Assembly (NCBI GenBank): GCA_002427735.1
Contig: DIYP01000003.1
Span: 141,031 to 205,030, forward strand
DNA length: 64,000 nt
Source: Flavobacteriales bacterium UBA6051
Lineage (GTDB): Bacteria; Bacteroidota; Bacteroidia; Flavobacteriales_D; Crocinitomicaceae
Reading direction: 5' to 3'
Of the stretch, positions 16,752 through 23,414 are shown piece by piece. The translations under genes and the position numbers were made by a program. Numbering within the stretch: the first letter of the stretch is position 1; each line of letters opens with the position of its first letter. Below the pieces are notes generated by a model. The model searched no databases and was not told where the DNA came from. It was given only the letters and a program-made list of their open reading frames with translations.

Positions 16752-18380
16752 CTAATGATTAAAGTTCTCTAACTCAAGTATAAACTTTACGAGTTCTTCG
16801 TGACTACCAATATTGAGTTTTTTCCGAAGACGTAGACTTGTTTTACGGACTGAGTCCGGCGATATTCCAAGCGCATTAGCCATTTCGGTATTTGATAAAT
16901 TCAAACAAATCAATGTAATAAAACGTGTTTCGGCAGGAGTAATTTCTGGATGTTCCTTTTTTAAGAAAGTAAAGAATCCAGGGTTAAGCTTACCAAACAG
17001 TTTTTTAAAACTAGTCCAGTCCTCTTCCGTCAGCAAGGTAAATGATTCCAGACTATCAATAATTTTTATTGAGTCTTTGTCAGAATTGATCGAATCGATT
17101 TTATTCTTAAGGTTGTCCGCAAGATTACTTTTCTCAATTAGCTTAGACAGTAACAATTGGAGTTCGTTCTCCGAATTCACAAGTTCATCTTTCATTTTAG
17201 CTTTTTGAAGCATCAGCACTTCTCTTTCTTGTTGCCTGCGTTTTATCAAGAGCCGTACAATAATTATAGAGGCAATTATAAAAATGGCAAACACAAATAT
17301 TAAGCTATACAGTTTGAAAGAATCTTGTTTTCTTTTTTCATTTAAGACAGTAAGTTCCGATTGTGTTTTTTCAAATTCAATTTGAAATCTGAATTTTTCG
17401 ATAGATAGTATGTCCTTGTTTCTTGCAATTGAATCGGACATTTCTTGAAACTGTTTATAATTCTTTAATGCATTTTTATAGTCTCCAATTTCTTGATAGT
17501 AGAACTGTAAAAAGTCATAGTAGTTCTTTTTTGTACCTAGCGACTCAATACTGTCCATCAAACTGTTCAATTCTTCTACTTTCGGCTCTATATTGTCAGT
17601 CCCATTTTGAATAATTTCCATTTTGATGAGCAATGCTAAAGCAATTACCTGACTATTGTGTTGACTGTTCTCCTTACTTAATTTATAATCTAGCTTCAGT
17701 AATTCTTGAGCTCTACCAAAGTCATTTTTGCGATAAGCAATGTATCCTAGATTTCCAGCGAGAACGCCTCTCCAGTCTTCGTGATTATTAATGTTTGCTA
17801 GCTCGTACCCTTCTCTGTACTCTCGTTCGGCATTATCGAAGTCTTCGCGTTTAACATAGATTAACCCTAGGTGATTGTGTACTTTTATTTGTTCAGAGAC
17901 TGATAATGTGTTAAATGTGAGTGACTTATTTAAATGATGAATGGCTTCTTCCGGGCGTTCAAAATAGGCGAGTACAAATCCAAAAGATTTGTGAAATTGT
18001 CCGTGGTAGTTTTGAGGAGCTTCACCAGCAGCTAGACCTACTTTGAATGAAGTGTAGAGATATTCATAAGCCTTTTGCATCTCTTTTCTCTCAAAAAAGT
18101 AATCGCCTATTGCAAAACAGATTTCTGGATACTCTTTGCTTTCTCTCAGGCGTGCTTCTTCTACAATTTTTTCTGGTAGACCTTCTGTTAAATCATCTTT
18201 TTGATTTTTTATATAGGATAGCGCATTTTTTCCAAAACTTTCAGCCCCAGATTCAATCGTTAAGAATTCCATATCTACAATCGACTGATTTTGAGATATG
18301 GCAAAGGAGGACAACAGCAGAAATTGGCAGAATAAGAAAGTAAGCTTGAGTTTCAAGAGAGTAGTTTTTATAATTATCAT
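16752..18380 (-). CDS. Membrane-tethered TPR / LuxR-type HTH transcriptional regulator
   Basis: This 542-residue protein has an N-terminal signal or anchor (to about residue 30), a TPR superhelix (about 50-330; IHHLNKSLTF, LGLIYVKREDFDNAEREYREG, LGYIAYRKNDFGRAQELL), one transmembrane helix (356-379), a coiled coil (385-440) and a C-terminal LuxR/FixJ-type helix-turn-helix (about 478-532; TPAETRFITLICLNLSNTEMA, SVRKTSLRLRKKLNI). The TPR part would lie in the periplasm and the HTH in the cytoplasm. Such one-protein sensors are frequent in Bacteroidota. It sits between two large T9SS genes and two candidate sRNA genes that share TGTC operators and may control some of them, but LuxR-type HTHs usually bind inverted repeats, so this link is only an inference. 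Confidence 0.85.
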   Translation of the reverse strand: MIIIKTTLLKLKLTFLFCQFLLLSSFAISQNQSIVDMEFLTIESGAESFGKNALSYIKNQKDDLTEGLPEKIVEEARLRESKEYPEICFAIGDYFFERKEMQKAYEYLYTSFKVGLAAGEAPQNYHGQFHKSFGFVLAYFERPEEAIHHLNKSLTFNTLSVSEQIKVHNHLGLIYVKREDFDNAEREYREGYELANINNHEDWRGVLAGNLGYIAYRKNDFGRAQELLKLDYKLSKENSQHNSQVIALALLIKMEIIQNGTDNIEPKVEELNSLMDSIESLGTKKNYYDFLQFYYQEIGDYKNALKNYKQFQEMSDSIARNKDILSIEKFRFQIEFEKTQSELTVLNEKRKQDSFKLYSLIFVFAIFIIASIIIVRLLIKRRQQEREVLMLQKAKMKDELVNSENELQLLLSKLIEKSNLADNLKNKIDSINSDKDSIKIIDSLESFTLLTEEDWTSFKKLFGKLNPGFFTFLKKEHPEITPAETRFITLICLNLSNTEMANALGISPDSVRKTSLRLRKKLNIGSHEELVKFILELENFNH

Positions 18381-18514
18381 ACGAAAAATCTGAGGCCAAA
18401 GTTGTATTGGGTAGAAAAAAATTTCTTCGGCTATCGGTCCTAAAATCCGCCAATGGTAAGATTTGAATTTAGAATTGTGTTTGGGTGGGACAGAAAATGG
18501 AGGGGGGTAAAAAA

Positions 18515-18617
18515 GGGAAAAAGGGAGGGTTCTAAAAACCTCCCTTTTTCAACCGATTTAACTAACTACATCTAACCTTTTACTAAAAACCAAACTACTA
18601 AATTGGTTTCGGTGAGA
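18515..18617 (-). ncRNA. Candidate small RNA A (about 100 nt, minus strand)
   Basis: A -7-like box TAAATTTA (18623-18630) lies exactly 32 bp from the TGTC pair at 18663-18680. A start near 18617 and the terminator hairpin at 18519-18550 would give an RNA of about 100 nt. No open reading frame of useful length is present. TAGTTAAAT occurs shortly before the terminator, as in candidate RNA B. Promoter and terminator are seen; transcription is inferred. Confidence 0.4.
18519..18550 (-). terminator. Intrinsic terminator of candidate sRNA A
   Basis: An 11-bp stem (AAAAAGGGAGG/CCTCCCTTTTT) with a 10-nt loop has T-runs on both strands, so it could terminate in either direction; minus-strand use fits the promoter at 18623. 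Confidence 0.75.
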
Positions 18618-18622
18618 TAAGT

Positions 18623-18680
18623 TAAATTTAGATGTAACGAAGCGAATTTTCAGCAAAAAATGGAAGACAAAATAGAAACA
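18623..18680 (-). promoter_or_regulatory. TGTC pair plus -7-like box, promoter of candidate sRNA A
   Basis: The minus strand carries a degenerate heptamer TGTTTCT (18674-18680), an ATTT spacer and TGTCTTC (18663-18669), then 32 bp, then TAAATTTA (18623-18630, one mismatch to TAnnTTTG). Confidence 0.45.
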
Positions 18681-18736
18681 AAAGATGATCTGACAGGAGT
18701 TTAGATAATCAAAGGCTGGTTGTAATAATTCAAACA

Positions 18737-18754
18737 GTAGACAAAACTGAGACA
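18737..18754 (-). promoter_or_regulatory. TGTC direct-repeat pair without a clear -7 box
   Basis: TGTCTCA, spacer GTTT and TGTCTAC on the minus strand have the usual 11-bp period. At the 32-bp offset (18697-18704) no TAnnTTTG-like box is present. It lies in the duplicated segment and may be a decayed copy or a distal site for the promoter at 18623. Confidence 0.4.
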
Positions 18755-18830
18755 ATTAGGCTTCCGTAATTCCATAAGTTGATTTGAGTTTTGAATCAAA
18801 AAATCGGAAAGCTAAAACGTTTCTTTCAGA
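18738..18830. repeat. Degenerate copy of the segment at 19082-19176
   Basis: By eye about four-fifths of the positions match 19082-19176 (shared runs include GAGACAATTAG, GTAATTCC, TTGATTTGAGTT and TCTTTCAG). The right part corresponds to the last dozen codons of the MBL-fold gene at 19141, here interrupted by an early TAG, so it is a remnant of that gene's 3' end plus its flank. Confidence 0.65.
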
Positions 18831-18925
18831 AAGAGTAATTTTTTACACAACTAAGAAACGGTTTTTTTTCGTGCATAGGTTGCGCAAGATGGTTAAAATA
18901 GGAATAACAATATTTCTCGTGAAAC

Positions 18926-19036
18926 AAAAAGGGGAGAACGAATTCTCCCCACCTAAATTTAACTATTAATTCAAATACACATATAAGTTAACGCACTCAC
19001 GGCATTTTAAAAATGTCGCACGCACTCATAATGATG
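18926..19036 (-). ncRNA. Candidate small RNA B (about 110 nt, minus strand)
   Basis: The box TAATTTAG (19042-19049) lies exactly 32 bp from the TGTC pair at 19082-19099. Transcription from about 19036 would end at the terminator 18928-18950. The RNA holds a hairpin-capable ATTTTTAAAAT segment, CGCACTCA-type repeats (complement), TAGTTAAAT just before the terminator as in candidate A, and a 10-codon ORF at 18997-19029 (MSACDIFKMP). Transcription is inferred. Confidence 0.45.
18928..18950 (-). terminator. Intrinsic terminator of candidate sRNA B and of the ribD operon
   Basis: A perfect 8-bp stem GGGGAGAA/TTCTCCCC with a 4-nt loop (18931-18950) is followed on the minus strand by TTTTTG. It also lies about 190 bp downstream of the MBL-fold gene and could end that operon's transcript. 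Confidence 0.8.
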
Positions 19037-19041
19037 CACTC

Positions 19042-19099
19042 CTAAATTAGGTGATACAATCTTTGTTTTGCATACTTTTCTTAGGACAAAACAGAGACA
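19042..19099 (-). promoter_or_regulatory. TGTC pair plus -7-like box, promoter of candidate sRNA B
   Basis: TGTCTCT, spacer GTTT and TGTCCTA (19082-19099, minus strand) are followed after 32 bp by TAATTTAG (one mismatch to TAnnTTTG). The pair lies only 41 bp downstream of the MBL-fold stop codon. Confidence 0.5.
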
Positions 19100-19140
19100 A
19101 TTAGACTTTTGTAATTCCTTGCATTGATTTGAGTTGTAGA

Positions 19141-19995
19141 TCAAAAAAGGTCAGAAAACTGAAACGTATCTTTCAGGCGAACGCCCTTCTCCGTATGTTG
19201 AAGTGTGCAACATTCATTTACGGAGTCGTGCTCTAAAAACAGAACAAATTCCTGATCCGTAGCATTTGCTAAAAAGCGTCCTTTCTCGTCAAGTGTTACT
19301 AGTGGACGTGTATCGTAACCCATTACATAGGGGAGTGGTATGTGACCAACACTCGGCAATAAATCCGCCATAAAAACGAGTGTTTTGTCTTTGTAATGAA
19401 TATGCGGAATCATCATACTTTCGGTATGACCATCCACAAACAACACATCGAAGTTGTTAAAGACATTTGTTGTATAATCACCCACGCGATCAATGAATTT
19501 CAACTGACCACTTTCCTCAATTGGAAGAATGTTTTCTTTTAGAAAAGATGCTTTTTCACGTTGGTTTGGTTCAGTTGCCCATTTCCAATGCTTTTCGGTA
19601 CTCCAGTATGTAGCATTTTTGAAGACAGGTTCAAAACCTTCACCATCCTTGGTGCGTTTAATTGCACCTCCGCAATGGTCGAAATGTAAATGCGTAAGAA
19701 ATACGTCTGTGATATCATCCATACCATAACCCAGTTTTTTGAGGTTTGGCTCCAAACTATTGTGATCAGACAAATAATAGTGGGAAAAGAATTTTTCTGA
19801 TTGTTTGTCCCCAATGCCGGTGTCAATTAAAATTAAACGATCACCATCTTCTATAAGCAGGCTTCGCATAGACCAATCGCACATATTGTTTTCGTCTGCG
19901 GGATTTGTGCGTTGCCATAAAGATTTGGGAACGACCCCAAACATAGCGCCTCCGTCAAGTTTAAAATTTCCGGTATTTAAAGGATGAATGATCAT
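19141..19995 (-). CDS. MBL-fold metallo-hydrolase
   Basis: This 284-residue enzyme has the metallo-beta-lactamase signature THLHFDHCGG (His102, His104, Asp106, His107), a downstream metal His in FVDGHTESM, and a final metal His in LFLEHDS; LIDTGIGDKQ precedes the core. The layout resembles lactonases and related esterases (AttM/AiiA-like), but the substrate cannot be read from sequence. It is the last gene of ribD-EamA-MBL, 12 nt after the transporter gene. Its last dozen codons are partly duplicated at 18793-18830. Confidence 0.88.
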   Translation of the reverse strand: MIIHPLNTGNFKLDGGAMFGVVPKSLWQRTNPADENNMCDWSMRSLLIEDGDRLILIDTGIGDKQSEKFFSHYYLSDHNSLEPNLKKLGYGMDDITDVFLTHLHFDHCGGAIKRTKDGEGFEPVFKNATYWSTEKHWKWATEPNQREKASFLKENILPIEESGQLKFIDRVGDYTTNVFNNFDVLFVDGHTESMMIPHIHYKDKTLVFMADLLPSVGHIPLPYVMGYDTRPLVTLDEKGRFLANATDQEFVLFLEHDSVNECCTLQHTEKGVRLKDTFQFSDLF

Positions 19996-20007
19996 AAGAC
20001 TGTTCGA

Positions 20008-20880
20008 TTATATAGTGCTTGCAATATACAAAGTTGCAATTGCTAATATGGCGGAAATTAGTCCAATTATTTTTTTTGTGTTTGAATCTTCTTTGAATGC
20101 TATAAAGCCAATAATAGCAGATCCAAGTACTACAGATACATTCGTTATCGCAAGTACGGTTGAATCTTGCCAGCCAGTAGATTTATAAGACAAGAGTAAT
20201 AGGTAGATTGAAAAGTAGTTTGGAATGCCGAGAATAACGCCTGCAAATACATTTCGAATCTTGATTTGTTCGTTCCCCTGTATAACGCGAATCATAAGAA
20301 TCAGGAAGCCAAGGACTCCCGCTAAACCAAGCCCAATAGCTGAGAAAAGGGATGAGGTAAGTACTCCTAACTCATGTTTAAGTACGTAGTTCAATGTGGA
20401 ATCCAGAATACCGCTGCCCAAAAAAAGTAGAAGCAACATCCAAGCAGCACCCTTTTTACCATTTGAAGCTTTAGAGGATGTCGAAACAAGAAAAACGCCA
20501 ATAAAGGCTAGCATAATTCCTGTAATCTTTAAAAAACCAACTTCCTCAGAATACATGTACACCATAAAAAGCAGGGATACCGCCATGCTCATCTTTACTG
20601 CAACTGATGTGGAAGCGACTCCGTTCAGCTGAGAGCTTTTTCCCATAATGAAAAACAATCCAATAAATAGAAGAGCGGCGAGAACGGCGAATTTCATCCA
20701 TCTGACATCCTCCAGCGCGGCATTATCCCACTGATGCCCATACAGGGAAAATCCCAAAATTGCGGCTGTGAAGTAGTTGATAACAATGGCTTGAAATGTA
20801 TCTATTGAATACTTCTTAAACAGTTTAAAAATGACAAAAATGACTGTCGAGCTCGCAATGGATAAAATCAATGGAATCAT
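20008..20880 (-). CDS. EamA/DMT superfamily transporter
   Basis: This 290-residue membrane protein has about ten transmembrane helices in two EamA repeats (for example IVINYFTAAILGFSLYG, ITGIMLAFIGVFLVSTS, VVLGSAIIGFIAFKE, IIGLISAILAIATLY). These proteins export metabolites or amino acids. The ATG overlaps the ribD stop (ATGA, 20877-20880), so translation is coupled to ribD. Coupling to riboflavin synthesis could mean flavin or pteridine transport, but this is only guilt by association. Confidence 0.85.
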   Translation of the reverse strand: MIPLILSIASSTVIFVIFKLFKKYSIDTFQAIVINYFTAAILGFSLYGHQWDNAALEDVRWMKFAVLAALLFIGLFFIMGKSSQLNGVASTSVAVKMSMAVSLLFMVYMYSEEVGFLKITGIMLAFIGVFLVSTSSKASNGKKGAAWMLLLLFLGSGILDSTLNYVLKHELGVLTSSLFSAIGLGLAGVLGFLILMIRVIQGNEQIKIRNVFAGVILGIPNYFSIYLLLLSYKSTGWQDSTVLAITNVSVVLGSAIIGFIAFKEDSNTKKIIGLISAILAIATLYIASTI

Positions 20881-21905
20881 CTGTTCATGTAAGATTTTAT
20901 CTGATCTCCAAAGAATTGTTCAATATGATATGGAGTATGATGAATGACCGGTGCTAAAGTGCCATGGTCAAATTCGACTTGCCCAACAATAACTTTTGCT
21001 TCATCCCAAAGGTTGGCGTCGATAAAGGATTGAAGTGTGCGAGCTCCCCCTTCAATCATCACAGATTGAATTCCTTCTTGGTGCAGTGCTGACACTATTT
21101 TTGCGGGTGTCATTTCATCCAATTGCAAAAAAGAATATTGCGCACTCTGCTCTTTTCGCTTTGTGTTCAATACGATCGTTTTGGCAGTTCCATCAAAGAC
21201 GTTTAACCGACTATCCAGCTCTGCAGAGCTATCCAATACTATACGAATGGGATTGTTCCCGGCAACAGCCCTTACCGTAAGTGACGGATTATCATTTTTG
21301 ACAGTGTTTTTTCCAACAAGAATGGATTGGTATTCAGACCTCCAGGTATGGACCAGGGTTTGGACTTCGGGAGTTGAAATCCACGTGATTTTTCCATCAT
21401 GAGTAGCCCCGTCAATTAATCCGCTCGGTGTTTGTGCCCATTTTAAAAAAATGTAAGGGCGGCCTTTTTCATGACTTACAAAAAATGCTTTATTTAATTC
21501 GCGACATTCTTCTTCCAGTACTCCTGTTGTTACTTGTATACCGGCGTTTTTCAAACGAAAAATTCCTTTACCATCCACAGCGGAGTGGGCGTCACGACAA
21601 CCAATTACGACCCGTTGAAATTGTTTTTCAACAAGTAAATCGGCACATGGAGGTGTTTTTCCGTGATGCGCACAAGGCTCTAATGAAACGTAAATGGTAG
21701 ATGATTTCAGTAGTTCCTCGTTGTTAACGGAATTGACGGCATTTACTTCCGCATGAGAACCTCCATACATCTTATGAAATCCTTCTCCAATAATTTTACC
21801 CTCATGAACAATGACAGCTCCAACCAAAGGGTTAGGTGCTACATTTCCACGGCCCAACTTTGCTAATTGAATGCACCGAGCCATATACTTTTCATCGTGA
21901 AGCAT
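20877..21905 (-). CDS. ribD: Bifunctional riboflavin biosynthesis deaminase/reductase RibD
   Basis: This 342-residue protein has an N-terminal cytidine-deaminase-like domain with the zinc ligands His51 (HAEVNAV, catalytic Glu53), Cys78 and Cys87 (PCAHHGKTPPC), and a C-terminal reductase domain (from about 150; FLKWAQTPSGLIDG, SVMIEGGARTLQSFI). It deaminates and then reduces the pyrimidine intermediate after GTP cyclohydrolase II in riboflavin synthesis. It is first of three coupled genes and diverges from the transporter gene at 21972, with 66 bp between the starts. Confidence 0.96.
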   Translation of the reverse strand: MLHDEKYMARCIQLAKLGRGNVAPNPLVGAVIVHEGKIIGEGFHKMYGGSHAEVNAVNSVNNEELLKSSTIYVSLEPCAHHGKTPPCADLLVEKQFQRVVIGCRDAHSAVDGKGIFRLKNAGIQVTTGVLEEECRELNKAFFVSHEKGRPYIFLKWAQTPSGLIDGATHDGKITWISTPEVQTLVHTWRSEYQSILVGKNTVKNDNPSLTVRAVAGNNPIRIVLDSSAELDSRLNVFDGTAKTIVLNTKRKEQSAQYSFLQLDEMTPAKIVSALHQEGIQSVMIEGGARTLQSFIDANLWDEAKVIVGQVEFDHGTLAPVIHHTPYHIEQFFGDQIKSYMNR

Positions 21906-21971
21906 GCTACGAAATTACGAATTAAGTGCAATGAAATTTATTTCTATTTTCGTGTATACGACAATTGTTTC

Positions 21972-23411
21972 ATGCGTTTCTTTTCGAGTTTCGAGAAAAT
22001 ATTCAAAGCCCTACTGCCGACTCCGTTTACGATAGCTATCGTATTGACTGTGGTCACATTCATACTTGCGCTGTCATTGACACATTCTGATTTAACTGGA
22101 ATGGATCGCTTTCTTGAAGTAGTCGGGTTTTGGGAGAAAGGCTTATGGAACCCACCTCTTCTTGCGTTCGCAGTGCAAATGATGCTAATGTTGGTTTTAG
22201 GGCACGTATTGGCACTGACGAAGCCAGTTGATCGTTTTATTGGTTATGTTACCCAGTTTTGTACATCTACGGCGAACGCCGCGGCCATAGTTACCTTGCT
22301 CACGATTTGTGTTGCATTATTTAACTGGGGGCTTGGTTTAATATTTGGAGCGATTCTGGCACGTAAAGTGGGAGAGCATGCCGCCAGAAATAATATTCCA
22401 TTGAATTATGCACTTATTGGTGCAGCTGGTTATAGCGGTTTGATGGTCTGGCATGGGGGTATTTCAGGCTCGGCACCACTGAAAGTAGCAGAAGAAGGGC
22501 ATATTTCATGGCTCATGTCCGACCTTGCCAATGAACAACAATTAGCATTGTTGCCAGATGTCGTGTTGCCTTCTGAAACTATTTTTAGTCCTATGAATCT
22601 TGTAACAATGGTGGCGTTAGTCATTTTGTTGCCTGCCTTTATGTATTGGATTGGTAAACGGACAAAACGCTATACTGAGCTTCCGAATTTACCTTCTTCA
22701 GTGACCGATGTGAATCAGTCTAGTGGCAAAGTAGACGACGCGTTAGTTGACCTGAAACCTTCCGAAGATGAGATCATTGGAGCGGAGAAACTTGACCATT
22801 CTAAATCCTTTTCTCTCGGTATTGGGCTTGGGATCGTTAGTTACGCTGTCTTTTCTGCGATAACGATTTTTCCTGAAAAAGGACTTGGCTTTATAACGCC
22901 AAATTTCATCAACCTTCTGCTTCTTGGACTGTGTCTGATTTTGCATCGTAACGTAACGGGGTTCTTGAAGGCCATTGATGAAGCCATTGGAGGAGCGTCG
23001 GGAATTTTAATTCAGTTCCCGCTTTACTTCGGGATCATGGGAATTATGAACAGTTCTGGATTGGTGCAGCTTTTTTCTGACTTCTTCGTAAGTATTTCCA
23101 ATGAAGTGACGTTTCCCGTGTTTACATTTATGAGTGCTGGTATTGTCAATGTATTTGTTCCAAGTGGAGGAGGACAGTGGGCAGTTCAAGGACCCATTAT
23201 TTTGAAGGCGGCTATGGAGTTAGGCGTGAGCGCTCCAAAGGCAATTATGGCGTTGGCGTACGGAGATCAATTAACCAATATGTTGCAGCCTTTTTGGGCG
23301 CTACCGTTGCTTGGTATTACAGGACTCAAAGCTAAGTCAATTTTACCTTATACCGTGGCGTTAATGGGCGCAGGAATTATAATATTTGTTTCTATACTGC
23401 TGCTATTTTAG
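21972..23411 (+). CDS. Short-chain fatty acid transporter, AtoE family
   Basis: About 479 residues from the ATG at 21972, which starts just before the first helix (MRFFSSFEKIFKALLPTPFT); the frame is open further upstream into ribD but that extension is not membrane-like. About twelve helices are seen, with family motifs NWGLGLIFGAILARKVGEHA, FNVFVPSGGGQWAVQGPI-like text (here IVNVFVPSGGGQWAVQGP) and YGDQLTNMLQPFWALPLLGI. AtoE proteins import short-chain fatty acids such as acetoacetate or butyrate. A cytoplasmic loop near 240-280 is longer than in the usual 440-residue members. It is followed after 3 nt by an Nramp-like gene. Confidence 0.9.
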   Translation: MRFFSSFEKIFKALLPTPFTIAIVLTVVTFILALSLTHSDLTGMDRFLEVVGFWEKGLWNPPLLAFAVQMMLMLVLGHVLALTKPVDRFIGYVTQFCTSTANAAAIVTLLTICVALFNWGLGLIFGAILARKVGEHAARNNIPLNYALIGAAGYSGLMVWHGGISGSAPLKVAEEGHISWLMSDLANEQQLALLPDVVLPSETIFSPMNLVTMVALVILLPAFMYWIGKRTKRYTELPNLPSSVTDVNQSSGKVDDALVDLKPSEDEIIGAEKLDHSKSFSLGIGLGIVSYAVFSAITIFPEKGLGFITPNFINLLLLGLCLILHRNVTGFLKAIDEAIGGASGILIQFPLYFGIMGIMNSSGLVQLFSDFFVSISNEVTFPVFTFMSAGIVNVFVPSGGGQWAVQGPIILKAAMELGVSAPKAIMALAYGDQLTNMLQPFWALPLLGITGLKAKSILPYTVALMGAGIIIFVSILLLF

Positions 23412-23414
23412 AGG

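Larger units (their letters stand above)
18381..19140. other. 760-bp gene-free region with two candidate sRNA units and a duplicated segment
   Basis: No credible protein gene is present on either strand. The region holds three TGTC pairs (18663-18680, 18737-18754, 19082-19099), two -7-like boxes (18623-18630, 19042-19049), two intrinsic terminators reading on the minus strand (18519-18550, 18928-18950) and a roughly 95-bp imperfect duplication (18738-18830 and 19082-19176). Confidence 0.7.

Noticed and set aside
18487..18493. Single TGTC heptamer upstream of the TPR regulator gene
   Set aside because: No partner at 11 bp and no -7 box at the 32-bp offset, so it does not meet the pattern.
18484..18518. 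Possible G-quadruplex (four G-runs)
   Set aside because: Loops of 1, 12 and 7 nt and an A-rich context make it weak; probably part of the terminator flank.
18558..18755. 65-codon minus-strand ORF over candidate sRNA A
   Set aside because: It starts inside a TGTC repeat upstream of the predicted promoter and would not be on the RNA; composition is that of non-coding A/T-rich DNA.
18784..18969. 61-codon plus-strand ORF in the gene-free region
   Set aside because: It spans the duplicated segment and the sRNA B terminator, is Lys/Phe-rich by base composition, and has no promoter or protein-like pattern.
21867..21971. Longer start for the AtoE-family gene
   Set aside because: The extension overlaps ribD and does not resemble the family; the ATG at 21972 starts at the first conserved residues.
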